DNA from: Paraburkholderia sp.
GTDB taxonomy: Bacteria; Pseudomonadota; Gammaproteobacteria; Burkholderiales; Burkholderiaceae
Assembly (NCBI RefSeq): GCF_026225065.1
Contig: NZ_JAMFSB010000355.1
Coordinates: 1-38,256, forward strand
Reading direction: 5' to 3'
Length of the DNA stretch: 38,256 nt
A program made the position numbers and the translations under genes. The notes under the pieces were generated by a model that was not told where the DNA came from, searched no databases, and was given only the letters and a program-made list of their open reading frames with translations. This document shows positions 9,901 through 18,060 of the stretch, piece by piece; the stretch's first letter is position 1; every line of letters begins with the position of its first letter.

Positions 9901-11256
9901 GTAGCGCACCAGCGTTTCGGGCGGTTCCCCCTCGACGCCGTGGCCTAGATCGATCGACGCGACACGCTGAGGGTGCGCCTGCGCATACGTCAGCCTCAGG
10001 GTTCGACCGGCGCTGTCGAGCACGCGAGCCGGCCGGCTAATGTGCTCCACCGTTTCCCGCTGAACCTCGATCCAGTTGCCATTGCGATCCTCGAGTCGCC
10101 ACAGCTTCAGCGAATCGCCGTTGGTGGTGTCAGCTCGTCCAAAATCGCGGTATAGCCCGTCCACCGCTTCGACTACGTAATGGCCGCCGGCCGTGCAAAT
10201 CAGGTAGATACCTTCTGGCACGCTGAAATGGCTCTCGCCGGGAGGCACCGCCGGGAACACAATGTCGCGCCCCTGTTCGTCCCAGTAGGTGATCGATTCG
10301 ATGTGGCCAGTTTCGTCACGTCCGAGTTTCAGTTCGACACTGAACGGCACGCTCCATCCCGGTCCAAACAGACTGTCGGCCCGGTCATCGTGACTGCTAT
10401 AGAAACGACGCCAGACGATCGGCAGCGCTCCGGGCAGCACGAAATCCGTGTCGTGCGTGCCGTCCAGAATCTTGCCGCCCGTGATCACGTTGACCGGGTG
10501 ACCAGCGGAGGTCCGCATCAAATGACCCAGCGCGGTGCCAACAAGCGCCGCGCCCATATTGAGCGCGAGACAAGGCAGCTTGCTCTTGAGGAAATCGTCC
10601 CAGTTCATCTTGCCGCGCCCGCACAAGGCAAGCGCGATCCCGATTGCTGCTCCCAGCCATGCCACCCATTTGCGCGCCGCCGTGATATCACGTACCGTTT
10701 GCGTTCCACCACCAATGAATACGTTGTCCGAACCTTCTGCAATGCTGGCGTCGCACGTGGTCTTATCCCCCACCCGTGACGCGGGATGATCGTTGATATA
10801 GACGTTGCCGGAGCCCTGGGCGATCATCTGCGGCCCGGAGTGATTCTGGCATTCGATCGTGTCCATGTCGCCCGGTCTGGCTGCGCGCGCAGCCGGCAGA
10901 TTATTGACGTAGACATTGCGCGAGCCACTAGTAATCTTGCCTTTGATTTCCGGCGGGGCGATCGCGTTACCTAGCGCATGTGCGGCGTTGTCGATCTTCT
11001 CGTTCAGGCCGCTCCCTTCCATGACGGCGGCCACGCCAATTCCGATCCCAATCACGAGCGGCGTCGCGAGTCCGGCCGTGCCGACTTCCAGCAAGGCCAG
11101 CCCCCCAAGCACGGCGCCTTCCGCCAATGTGGACAGCGCCCACCCGATGGCCGCACCGCCCAGCAGCGAGCCACCCATGCCAAGCAGATCGCCCAGCAGC
11201 GACGTATGCTGGATCGGATCCAGATAGCGCGCGGCGGCGTACTGTTCGTCACTCAC
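6931..11256 (-). CDS. PAAR-Rhs type VI effector with HNH-like C-terminal toxin
   Basis: The 1441-residue protein starts at a GTG with GGAGG seven bases upstream, overlapping the upstream stop by 4 nt (GTGA). Residues 18-80 hold two glycine-rich hydrophobic segments of prePAAR type. A PAAR-like spike lies at about 99-190 (NVYVNNLPAARAARPGDM, NVYINDHPASRVGDKT) and a DUF6531 module from about 252. A long run of YD/Rhs repeats forms the cocoon. The core ends with the DPIG (1285) to DPWG (1307) motif associated with aspartyl self-cleavage. The variable C-terminus (about 1307-1441; 6934-7338) carries LTPHHLSQTQIQLIPSDLH and VPHTGS, the His-His...His...His pattern of HNH/Endo VII WHH-like nucleases, so DNA cleavage is the likely activity. 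It is presumably loaded on the adjacent VgrG with help from the EagR-type chaperone. Confidence 0.92.
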   Translation of the reverse strand: MSDEQYAAARYLDPIQHTSLLGDLLGMGGSLLGGAAIGWALSTLAEGAVLGGLALLEVGTAGLATPLVIGIGIGVAAVMEGSGLNEKIDNAAHALGNAIAPPEIKGKITSGSRNVYVNNLPAARAARPGDMDTIECQNHSGPQMIAQGSGNVYINDHPASRVGDKTTCDASIAEGSDNVFIGGGTQTVRDITAARKWVAWLGAAIGIALALCGRGKMNWDDFLKSKLPCLALNMGAALVGTALGHLMRTSAGHPVNVITGGKILDGTHDTDFVLPGALPIVWRRFYSSHDDRADSLFGPGWSVPFSVELKLGRDETGHIESITYWDEQGRDIVFPAVPPGESHFSVPEGIYLICTAGGHYVVEAVDGLYRDFGRADTTNGDSLKLWRLEDRNGNWIEVQRETVEHISRPARVLDSAGRTLRLTYAQAHPQRVASIDLGHGVEGEPPETLVRYTYSDAGELETVTDRSGQIVRRFAYENGLMIRQILPGGLQSFYAWQGTGRDARVVRHWTDDGEEYVFEVEPEHREVTITDQLGRVTRWTWNADCQPTLYMDAEGHEWQFDWNAQRQLVSTTDPAGHTTRFEYDERGRQTARIDVLGRVERTEWNGFYDLPVSEIDPANARWIYRYDERGNLTMTRDPAGFATEYHRDERGLVHTIRDARGGYKHLEWSARAQLTAYTDCSGKTTRFVYDARGMLARVIDAAGHETVYEADPMGRVTSIVTADGARQTFRYDSGGRLIEVTDPNQRGTRYDVNARGLLLSRTDAAGRVVGFGYDEAFRLASLTNENRESYRFRYDRRDQLVEEVGLDGTTRSYAYDVCGFGVAAREDILETTYERDALGRLVRKVAVREACAYLYDKAGRIASAELYSVTARGTSLKNRVNLKYGPRGELLEEYTPTGWLAHSYDELGNRINTTISGERTIDWLHYGSGHVHQVRVDDTTITDIDRDDLHREVLRTQGRLTSEFGYDSVGRRAQHTALRGASPEALLGKQWQYDAVGDVTQKRDMRHGVTNYRYDPTGRIEQAVGPGLPSEVFRWDAAANLVSGDHPGGYVEHNRLRMFEDKRFEYDRFGRLSRKLSGRGPTKEQTFEYDDWHQLKTAVTKDRIGIATTHFEYDALGRRVRKLNGGYASTDFLWDGMRLIQETYHDRRGEEALTYLYEDGSYVPLARMDHHAPAANDSGVADAVYYFHNDVSGMPEELSDSGGELVWQARYKVWGNAVQEEWIQRTPVRAAVAWGEVQEAGVAPGHVPRPQNLRFQGQYLDRETGLHYNTFRFYDPDVGRFINQDPIGLRGGFNLYRYAANPLVWIDPWGWAADRLPRSNGYWDGEQGNSNWYSDNPSVNAVTGGDPVPFQGGRPDFSAWSKGELTFPEGTLDGTRQDFTKVYEQIGGAKDISPSAAQKLLRENGLTPHHLSQTQIQLIPSDLHGNVPHTGSAADMRKTRC

Positions 11257-11714
11257 TTCGCATCCTCCGGCGGATCGGCCAGCGTTGGCCGCACCACGCG
11301 CGGCTCGAAACTGTCGAGCATCCGGTCGGCAGTCGCGCGCTGCTCTTCGGTCAACGGCGACGCGCAAGTCAGCGTCATCACCAGCACGGTGCCGTTGTCA
11401 TCGGCCGGAAACACACTCTGCAACTGATGCCTGAGCTTGCCGTCCTGCTCCTGAGTCGCCTCGATCTGGACACCGGCCCGGCCGCCCACCGTCACGGCCT
11501 CGCGCGAATGCTCGGTGAGCTTCGGCGCCTCGCGTGTCGCAAGCCCCCACTCCCGGGCGATGAACGCATCGAGATCCTCGCCCTCGCGCAGGCGGCCGCG
11601 CGAGATCACGAGATTGAAGCCACCGGGCCCCTGGTTCAGCATCAACATATTGACCGTGCGGTCCAGCGCCGCATCGGGCAGTACGAACGTTCCTTCGTGG
11701 ATCGCGTAGTACAT
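11253..11714 (-). CDS. EagR-type T6SS effector chaperone (DUF1795/DcrB fold)
   Basis: A 153-residue protein starting MYYAIHEGTFVLPD, typical of DUF1795 chaperones. Other family-like segments are GFNLVISRGRLREGEDLDAF and, near the end, LTEEQRATADRMLDSFEP. EagR/EagT proteins hold the prePAAR transmembrane segments of Rhs-type effectors soluble in the cytoplasm until they mount on VgrG. That fits its place between vgrG and an rhs gene whose N-terminus has such segments. The ATG at 11712-11714 was chosen because it matches the family N-terminus; an upstream TTG at 11732 would add six residues. Its stop overlaps the rhs GTG by 4 nt, and it begins 21 nt after the vgrG stop. Confidence 0.85.
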   Translation of the reverse strand: MYYAIHEGTFVLPDAALDRTVNMLMLNQGPGGFNLVISRGRLREGEDLDAFIAREWGLATREAPKLTEHSREAVTVGGRAGVQIEATQEQDGKLRHQLQSVFPADDNGTVLVMTLTCASPLTEEQRATADRMLDSFEPRVVRPTLADPPEDAK

Positions 11715-11735
11715 GATGAGGAACCCTATCAATGT

Positions 11736-13880
11736 CTATTTGTTGAGATCGATACGCTGACCGTTAACTGACACACCGGCATCGCTGAGCATAATGGTGG
11801 AACTGCCGTGCTTCAGGAGAATGCCGTCAGGCGTGAGAACGATGGTGCTGTCACCGACAGCAAGCGTGATGCTCTTGTCCGCGCCATAGACCTGGGTTCC
11901 TCCGCCTGCGTCGCCTGCGGGCGTGAAGACCTGAACATCGGCTGCGGTCGTGTTGCGCTTTTGCGCGATCGTTTCGGTCAGGTTGCCTTTGCCGATCTGC
12001 TTCGTCTCATCGCCCGCAGCAACGGTCACGCTCCGCGATCCAGCGACTACCTGGTGCGTCTCGCTGTCCTCGATGACGGTGTTCATGTCCTTCTGGGCGT
12101 GCATGTACAGCATCTGCGAACCGTTCACGTCACTCATCGACAGTTCGTTCGAACCCGCGCCCTTGTGCGTCTGGCTTTTGATGCCCATCGTCTGGCCAGC
12201 GGCGCCGTGGTAGGGGTTGCCCTGATCGCCGTTGTATACCCGCCCGACGATCACGGGGTTATCCGCGTCGCCCTGATTGAAGGCAACGAGGACTTCCTGG
12301 CCGATCCGCGGGATCGCCGCCGCGCCCCAGCCGTCGCCCGCCCACGGCTGCGAGATGCGGATCCACATCGAATCCGTGCCATCGAGCTTGCCGCGCCGGT
12401 CCCACAGGAAGTGCAGCTTCACGCAGCTGCCATTGGTGTAGATCTGCTCGCCCTTCGGACCCACGACGATCGCCGACTGCGTGCCCTGAATCAGCGGCTT
12501 TGGCGTGATCCGTTGTGGACGATAGACGATCTTCTGCGGCAGCAGAGAGAAGCTGTTTCGATACGGCGTTTTCGCGGCATGTTGCGTGTAGTCGTTAACC
12601 GCCTGGTGACGCACCCCCAGAATCACGTACTCCTGATTGTTCGCCTGCACAGGGTGATTCATCACCGTCACGTTACCCGCCGCCGTCATTCGCCACGCAT
12701 AGCCACCGCCGGTATAGCGATAGGCGTTCGCCTCTTCCGCCTGCATGGCATAGCGGGCGTAGCGATTACCGTCGTCGCTATGGTCGTACAGTGACTGGTG
12801 TTCGAAGCGCTCGGTGGAATCGAGCCGCGCGTGTTTGAGCGTCTGCGGCTCGGCCTGCACCAGCATCAGCGGAGACGAGGGAGTCTGGTGATTGAAATCC
12901 CGGAACGTCACCTTGCCGACTCCGAACCGCCGCCCTTCATGCAACTGGTCGATGCCGTTGTATTCGCTCGACGTGCTATCGGCGTACTGGACCGTGGTCA
13001 GCCCATCGATTGGCCGGAACACAAGATTCGTGTCGCCGATCGCGAGCAGATGCTTGTCCTTCTGATAACGATGAGTCCAGATCAGTCCTTCCTGCTCCAT
13101 CAGCCGCGCGCAGAAATTGAAGTACGACTCCTGGTACATCACCACGTACTCGAGTGGATTCTGGCTCGTCTGGATGTCGAAAACGAAGTCGGAGAAACCA
13201 TGCTCCTGGAAAATCCCGGAGAGGATCTCCTGCACAGTCTCGTTCTGGAAGATGCGGCAATCGGTCGAGCGCGTCAGAAACCAGAACCACGGCACCACCG
13301 TCATGTGGTATTGCGTGACACGGCCCGGATTGCCCGCGCGATCAAACGAGGCAACGTAGCCGTCAAAGTAGCGAAATTCGTCGGCACTATCGGATGCGAC
13401 GATCCGCTCGACGGTCGATTGCCGCGCCTGTTGATCGAACTTGAGATGCACCTGCTGGCCGATCAGGTCCTCAGGCTTCAGGTCCTGAGTATGGGACAGC
13501 AGATCGAGGTGGATTTCCGGCAGCCGGTTCACGTGTTCGTCCACGATCGCAGCGCTCACCAGCAGAACATCGGTTCCGAGGGGTGTGTCGAGCGTGACGT
13601 ACCGATTCTGCTGGGTCAGCGGCGCGGCACCCGCGGTGCCGGTATTGTTGATCGTGTCCGCGACCGCCGAAGGCGGCTTGTTCATCAGCGAGAAGCCGGT
13701 CTGCGCAAGCTGCGCCGCCCGCTGCACGGTGTCGACATGACCGGCCAGGCCGGCAAGCGGCCCGAGCTGATTGGCGACACCAGAGGTCATCGATCCGGCG
13801 AGACCTCCGAGCGCGCTCATCGAGCCTGACGGACTGCCACCTGAACCGTTTGAAAGAAGACTGTCTGGAGCGAAGCTCAT
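11736..13880 (-). CDS. vgrG: Type VI secretion tip protein VgrG
   Basis: A 714-residue VgrG, the trimeric spike that punctures target cells and carries effectors. The first ~90 residues are an unusual Gly/Ser/Ala-rich extension. A gp27-like base domain follows (about 90-480; TLDTPLGTDVLLVSAAIVDE, ESYFNFCARLMEQEGLIWTH), then a gp5-like OB fold (VGPKGEQIYTNGSCVKLHFL, WAGDGWGAAAIPRIGQEVLV) and a C-terminal beta-stranded needle ending in LSDAGVSVNGQRIDLNK. No extra enzymatic domain is fused at the C-terminus, so its cargo is presumably the downstream Rhs protein. AAGGA lies seven bases before the ATG. It is the first gene of the four-gene cargo operon; the window holds no baseplate, sheath or ClpV genes. 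Confidence 0.95.
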   Translation of the reverse strand: MSFAPDSLLSNGSGGSPSGSMSALGGLAGSMTSGVANQLGPLAGLAGHVDTVQRAAQLAQTGFSLMNKPPSAVADTINNTGTAGAAPLTQQNRYVTLDTPLGTDVLLVSAAIVDEHVNRLPEIHLDLLSHTQDLKPEDLIGQQVHLKFDQQARQSTVERIVASDSADEFRYFDGYVASFDRAGNPGRVTQYHMTVVPWFWFLTRSTDCRIFQNETVQEILSGIFQEHGFSDFVFDIQTSQNPLEYVVMYQESYFNFCARLMEQEGLIWTHRYQKDKHLLAIGDTNLVFRPIDGLTTVQYADSTSSEYNGIDQLHEGRRFGVGKVTFRDFNHQTPSSPLMLVQAEPQTLKHARLDSTERFEHQSLYDHSDDGNRYARYAMQAEEANAYRYTGGGYAWRMTAAGNVTVMNHPVQANNQEYVILGVRHQAVNDYTQHAAKTPYRNSFSLLPQKIVYRPQRITPKPLIQGTQSAIVVGPKGEQIYTNGSCVKLHFLWDRRGKLDGTDSMWIRISQPWAGDGWGAAAIPRIGQEVLVAFNQGDADNPVIVGRVYNGDQGNPYHGAAGQTMGIKSQTHKGAGSNELSMSDVNGSQMLYMHAQKDMNTVIEDSETHQVVAGSRSVTVAAGDETKQIGKGNLTETIAQKRNTTAADVQVFTPAGDAGGGTQVYGADKSITLAVGDSTIVLTPDGILLKHGSSTIMLSDAGVSVNGQRIDLNK

Positions 13881-14304
13881 ATCCGTTCCTTTCTTTTTTT
13901 CTCAGGCTTTTCCCCCACCGCTGGCTGACCCGAGGCCCTGCTACCGCACGATAATTTCTCACACCCTGAAACGTTACAGACGAACATTTGCATTTCGTGA
14001 CAACTGATCGTTTTTTTCGTACTCGCGCACAGACCCCGTTATCCGGATTTATTCAAAATGCATATTGAAGATTTCGATGGGCAACGATGCTGCGCGCATG
14101 AGGTTCGTCATCCTAAAGGTTTCAGTTCACGCGCTCCGGTGGCGCCGCACCCGCCCCATTGCAACGATTTATTTTCCGTGAAACACTTCAGCTCATCTGC
14201 CGAGTCGGACTAATGTCCGGTATATCAGACAGTCGTATTGGCTACCAGTACCAAATACCGATGAAGCGTCGAGCGAATGTCGGTTATTACTCAGGAGACA
14301 AACA
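13881..14304. other. Divergent intergenic region between vgrG and the lactonase gene
   Basis: This 424-bp, relatively AT-rich stretch separates two divergently transcribed genes and should hold both promoters. No ORF or RNA gene was recognised. Visible structure consists of a perfect short palindrome at 14206-14219 and an imperfect inverted repeat at 14235-14258 (GTATTGG / CCAAATAC). Convincing -35/-10 pairs could not be fixed by eye. Confidence 0.5.
14206..14219. repeat. Short palindrome upstream of the lactonase gene
   Basis: CGGAC (14206-14210), TAAT, GTCCG (14215-14219) is a perfect inverted repeat about 85 bp before the lactonase ATG. It could be a regulator site for the lactonase gene. 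Its function is unknown. Confidence 0.35.
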
Positions 14305-15570
14305 ATGAGCAATGTCGGGAATCTCGAGGTACCTCGTTCGCAGGCGCGACGCGTCTGGCTCAGGAGCGTAAGCGCGCTGGCTGCCGTTTCTGCAATCGGC
14401 TCGCTCGCAGCGACGCGTCCTGCGCAGGCCGCGAGCAAAGGCGCCACAGCCGTCGCCGATAGCGGCAAGCCGTTGTTTGCGTACGTCGGTACTTACACGC
14501 CCAATGGCCTCGGCATCCATCGCTTTCAGGTGGACCGGAGTAGCGGCAAGCTCGAGGCACTCGAGCCCTTGCGCGGCGTCGAGAATCCAAGCAGCCTCAT
14601 CGTCGACCCGCAACAGCGCTTCCTGTTCGCTGTTAGCGAGGTGAAGAACTACAACGGCACGACCAACGGCTCGGTCAGCGCCTATGCGATCGAAAGCGGC
14701 ACAGGGACGTTAAAGCTGATCAACACGGTCAACTCGCACGGCGCCGGTCCGGTCTATCTGAGCCTGCATCCAGATGGACGCTTTTTGATGGTCGCGAACT
14801 ACAACAGCGGCAGTGTCGCGGTCTTCCCGATTTCGAATGACGGCACGCTGGGCGAGGCTTGCTCTGTTCAGCAACCACAGGCGCCGGCCGGTGCACAACA
14901 CGCAGCGGAAGGCGTGCCCGGCAGCTTTGCCATCAGCGACCACGACGGCCCGCACGCACATACGATTGTGCCCTCGCCCGACGGTCGATTCGCGATCTCA
15001 ACCGATCTCGGCGTCGATCGAACGTATATCTGGAAGTTCGACGAAGCGACCGGCGCACTGTCACCGAACGATCCGCCGTTCGTCGCCGCGTCGGCAGGCG
15101 CCGGACCACGGCACCTAGCGTTTCATCCCAATGGCCGCTATCTGTATGAGGTCACCGAGGAGGCGTCGACGCTGGTCTGCTATGCCTACGACAGTACGCA
15201 CGGAACGTTGACGCAGTTGCAGTCGGTCTCGACGCTGCCGGACACGTATCAGGGCACGAGTTTCGCGTCGGAACTCGTGTTTTCACATGACGGCCGCTTC
15301 ATCTATGTGGCGAACCGGTTGCATGACACGATCGTGCAGTTCAGCGTCGCCGGAAACGGTCATTTGCAACGCGTTGGGGAAGTGCCTACCGGTGGAGACT
15401 ATCCGCGTGTGATCAAATTCGATCCGTCGGGGCATTTCATGTATTCACTGAATCAACGCAGTGACCATATCGCGATCTTTTCGGTCGATAAGGCCAGTGG
15501 CAAGCTGCGGTTTGCGGGGACTTATGTTGCGGTTGGGAGCCCGTCCGATATTGCTTTTGCGAGTGCATAG
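14305..15570 (+). CDS. Exported lactonase-family seven-bladed beta-propeller protein
   Basis: A 421-residue protein with an N-terminal export signal containing ARRVWLRSVSALA, which looks like a Tat-type twin-arginine motif, and a likely cleavage after AQA near residue 42. The mature part shows the repeated blade pattern of the lactonase family (6-phosphogluconolactonase / cycloisomerase-like): FAYVGTYTPNGLGIHRFQVD, VYLSLHPDGRFLMVANYN, GPRHLAFHPNGRYLYEVTEE, FSHDGRFIYVANR and VIKFDPSGHFMYSLNQ. Cytoplasmic members hydrolyse 6-phosphogluconolactone or related lactones. Because this copy appears exported, the substrate is probably a different sugar lactone or unknown. GGAGA lies upstream of the ATG. 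It is monocistronic and faces the PCMT-like gene tail to tail. Confidence 0.88.
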   Translation: MSNVGNLEVPRSQARRVWLRSVSALAAVSAIGSLAATRPAQAASKGATAVADSGKPLFAYVGTYTPNGLGIHRFQVDRSSGKLEALEPLRGVENPSSLIVDPQQRFLFAVSEVKNYNGTTNGSVSAYAIESGTGTLKLINTVNSHGAGPVYLSLHPDGRFLMVANYNSGSVAVFPISNDGTLGEACSVQQPQAPAGAQHAAEGVPGSFAISDHDGPHAHTIVPSPDGRFAISTDLGVDRTYIWKFDEATGALSPNDPPFVAASAGAGPRHLAFHPNGRYLYEVTEEASTLVCYAYDSTHGTLTQLQSVSTLPDTYQGTSFASELVFSHDGRFIYVANRLHDTIVQFSVAGNGHLQRVGEVPTGGDYPRVIKFDPSGHFMYSLNQRSDHIAIFSVDKASGKLRFAGTYVAVGSPSDIAFASA

Positions 15571-15604
15571 TGTTGCGGATTTGATTTGGATGGCGAACGA
15601 GTTT

Positions 15605-15628
15605 CAGGTGCGTGTATGCGGGCACCTG
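15605..15628. terminator. Hairpin between convergent genes, possible terminator
   Basis: CAGGTGC (15605-15611) and GCACCTG (15622-15628) form a 7-bp stem in the 154-bp gap between the converging lactonase and PCMT-like genes. No clear T tract follows on either strand, so intrinsic termination is only a possibility. Confidence 0.3.
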
Positions 15629-15724
15629 CAGCTCGTACGTCAATGCCTGTCGCCGGCGGCCGTCTAAACATGTCCGCCTGCTTGTGCTTCGGGCACGCAT
15701 ACGCCGAGCTGACGATGTTCGATA

Positions 15725-16570
15725 TCAAGCGGAGAACGCTTCCGGCTCTAACGTTGATAGCCACCAATCGGCTCCAACGAACCACGCGGACGAGTCGGCA
15801 GGCGTGTTCCATCTCAGCGACCTGACTGCAGCGGCATTGCCTGATTCGAACGCGGTAACCAGGGACTCTCCGGTCGCATCATCGCGCGCACCAATACATT
15901 CGATAAACGTCGCCGTGCAAATGAACTTTGCCGTATAGGAGTTAGGGGCGACGCGCGTCACGAGCAACATGCCGCCAAGGCCCCGGTTAGGCGTCAATGG
16001 GAAGATGAGACGGCCGCCATCGTTGAGCGCTTCGAGCCAACTGTTCAACGGGTGCGTCGCGCCCGCGCTGACGTAAATCAGATCCGATTGCGGCAACACT
16101 ACTTGAGTGCCGCTTTCCCCGATGACCCGAACCTGCGACAGGTGTGCAAGGTTCGACGCCGCTTGCGCGCCGAGTCCCGGGTCGATCTCATACGCGGCCA
16201 CGCTCCCTGCGCGACCAGTGAGGTACGCGAGCAACGCTGTGTAGTAGCCAGTTCCCGAGCCGATATGGGTGATGGTTTCGCCCGGCGAGATGGCCGCTGC
16301 GTCCAGGCAACGTGCGTGGAGGCTCGGCTCACCGTTGTTAAGGCCGCGCTCGGTCTTGAGGCCGACCACAATGTCCTGATAGAGAACGGCTGGGTCCGAC
16401 GTCTCGGTCGAGACATACCCTGACAATGTCAGTACATTCCATGGGCCGGGACCCAGATATCTCTCCCTTTCAATCGCCGCAAATGCCTCGCAGATTCTCG
16501 CATCTTTGCACTCAACCTTAGCTGTCACGTATCGCGCATAAAAGTCGCGAAGCACTTCGACGTTTTTCAT
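15725..16570 (-). CDS. PCMT-like SAM-dependent methyltransferase
   Basis: A 281-residue protein resembling the protein-L-isoaspartate O-methyltransferase family, which repairs isoaspartyl residues using SAM. The SAM-binding motif I is HIGSGTGYYTALLA at about 102-115, followed by an acidic motif (VAAYEIDPG) and LIYVSAGATHPLNSWLEALN with GGRLIFPLTPNRG. The N-terminal part (YARYVTAKVECKDARICEAF) resembles the substrate-side helices of PCMT relatives. It is longer than housekeeping Pcm (about 210 residues), with an extra C-terminal portion ending SSAWFVGADWWLSTLEPEAF, so the true substrate may differ. GGAG lies upstream of the ATG. It lies 151 nt downstream of the DUF1479 gene on the same strand; a strong hairpin sits in that gap. 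Confidence 0.75.
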   Translation of the reverse strand: MKNVEVLRDFYARYVTAKVECKDARICEAFAAIERERYLGPGPWNVLTLSGYVSTETSDPAVLYQDIVVGLKTERGLNNGEPSLHARCLDAAAISPGETITHIGSGTGYYTALLAYLTGRAGSVAAYEIDPGLGAQAASNLAHLSQVRVIGESGTQVVLPQSDLIYVSAGATHPLNSWLEALNDGGRLIFPLTPNRGLGGMLLVTRVAPNSYTAKFICTATFIECIGARDDATGESLVTAFESGNAAAVRSLRWNTPADSSAWFVGADWWLSTLEPEAFSA

Positions 16571-16590
16571 TGACCGGCTCTCCAGGAGGG

Positions 16591-16613
16591 GACCGCGATA
16601 TGGTATCGCGGTC
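16591..16613. repeat. Perfect hairpin ahead of the PCMT-like gene
   Basis: GACCGCGAT (16591-16599) and ATCGCGGTC (16605-16613) are perfect 9-bp arms around a 5-nt loop. It lies 20 nt before the PCMT-like start, upstream of its ribosome-binding site. It could be an attenuating leader hairpin, an mRNA-processing site or an operator. No T tract follows in the minus direction. Confidence 0.45.
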
Positions 16614-16721
16614 AGGCCTGGTGGTCACGAAACTCTCGCAGGTCTTACTGTGTTGCAGCAACGGTAAGCTTGCGTGCCCGTTTCACGCCCGCTTTCGCGC
16701 ATGTAAGACGCCTTTACCCGA

Positions 16722-17966
16722 CTACAGCTCAAACCCAAGTTGCGCCCGGCCGACCGGTGTCAGGTCGTCGGCCGTGGCGCGTCCGGTGAAATCGACTTCG
16801 AAATGGTCAGCAGGGAAATCAGGCGGGCTTTCGCCCTTCAGGAAGCTCGGCAACTGGCGCTTAAGGTATGCGTCGTTTTTGGCGCATGCGGGCGCCGAGG
16901 GGATGTACATCACATTGCTATAGCCCGCGCCTTTATGCTCGTCTTCGACTGCGTGGATGACATCGCTATGCCAAAACACGGTGTCGCCCGCTTCCATTTT
17001 GGGAATCGATGACAGCGCCTCGAACAACGGCGCATGAAATTCCCGCTTGATCGACAGCGCCCGCCCGGGCATGGCACCACACAGGTCATCTTCTGCGATA
17101 TCGTCCTGAAGCGCGCGCAGCAGGATGTACGCCATCGCATTGGCGATGGGTACGAGTTGCAGCGTCCCGTCGCCTGGACCTTGCGGCGTCAAGGCAGTCC
17201 AGCCTTGAAAAGTGCGGAACATCGAACACACAGCGGGCGATGAGATCTCTTGCACATCAGGCCGGAACGCAGCGTCGAACGGATCGTAGTCGCGCCAGTT
17301 CCCTTCAAACACGTGGCGGTAAACCTTGCGAAAATTGCTTTCAATCCAACGTTCGACGGACCCGCCATCGCAATGCGCCGATAAACCAAGCGACGCGGAG
17401 CCCGGCGGCCTGCGACGCAGACGGTCGGCGTAGACAGGCACATGCTCTGGATCGAAATGCACGCGGCCTTCGCTCTCGTTGCGCCACAACCGGTTCAGGA
17501 ACACACGCGCCGCAGTCAACGACTCCGACTGCCGGGCGAGCGTCTGCGGCTTCGACCAGTACACGCCATAGATCTGCGGCTTGCTGGAAGCGAGCTGACC
17601 GAAGTATTTGTCCTCCGCTCGGTTTTCCAAACGCTTGTCGAGATGATTACGTTCGACATAGTTCGCAATCTCCTGGTCCCAGCTTTGCACCAGCGCACGG
17701 GGAAAGACGTTACGAATCACGCATGCGCCGCGCGCCTTGACGATCGCGATCTGGTCGGCGGTGACACGTTGTTCGGTAATGTCGGAGAACTGAATCTCGG
17801 GGATGACGTCCTCTCCCCGATCGCGCCGCCCGGCGATTCGTTTTGCCTCGGTGCGGATCGCTTCTTCGACTTCGGCAAACACCTCACGGTAGTTCGGCAA
17901 CGCCGCGCGCAATTCTCTTTTTGCTTGTCGAATTGCGCTTGGCAAATCTTCGATTTTCAACGCCAT
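16722..17966 (-). CDS. DUF1479 (YbiU-like) putative Fe(II)/2-oxoglutarate-type oxygenase
   Basis: A 414-residue protein of the DUF1479 family, whose members have a cupin fold like 2-oxoglutarate/iron oxygenases. Candidate metal-binding elements are [13 protein letters not shown] (His and Asp around residue 200) and the later [13 protein letters not shown]. Other conserved segments are [20 protein letters not shown] and [20 protein letters not shown]. The ATG at 17964-17966 is preceded by GGAG; ATGs further upstream overlap that site and are less likely. No substrate is known. A divergent AraC-type regulator starts 94 bp away, suggesting inducible, ligand-dependent control. Oxygenase activity is inferred from family fold. 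Confidence 0.8.
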   Translation of the reverse strand: MALKIEDLPSAIRQAKRELRAALPNYREVFAEVEEAIRTEAKRIAGRRDRGEDVIPEIQFSDITEQRVTADQIAIVKARGACVIRNVFPRALVQSWDQEIANYVERNHLDKRLENRAEDKYFGQLASSKPQIYGVYWSKPQTLARQSESLTAARVFLNRLWRNESEGRVHFDPEHVPVYADRLRRRPPGSASLGLSAHCDGGSVERWIESNFRKVYRHVFEGNWRDYDPFDAAFRPDVQEISSPAVCSMFRTFQGWTALTPQGPGDGTLQLVPIANAMAYILLRALQDDIAEDDLCGAMPGRALSIKREFHAPLFEALSSIPKMEAGDTVFWHSDVIHAVEDEHKGAGYSNVMYIPSAPACAKNDAYLKRQLPSFLKGESPPDFPADHFEVDFTGRATADDLTPVGRAQLGFEL

Positions 17967-18060
17967 GACTGTCTCCATACGGACTTGGTATGTCCAGAGC
18001 ATATGACGTGGATGCGCGCCGTGGTGATACTATTCAGGCAATTAATTTGCGTTTTCAGCC

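Noticed and set aside
9022..9948. 308-codon plus-strand frame
   Set aside because: Antisense to the Rhs repeat region and periodic like it.
7338..10500. Repeat array in the Rhs gene
   Set aside because: The periodic sequence is explained by coding YD/Rhs repeats; the units are divergent and show no CRISPR-like spacing.
11808..13829. Plus-strand frames of 328 and 343 codons
   Set aside because: Antisense to vgrG; Arg/His/Leu-rich composition typical of reverse shadow frames.
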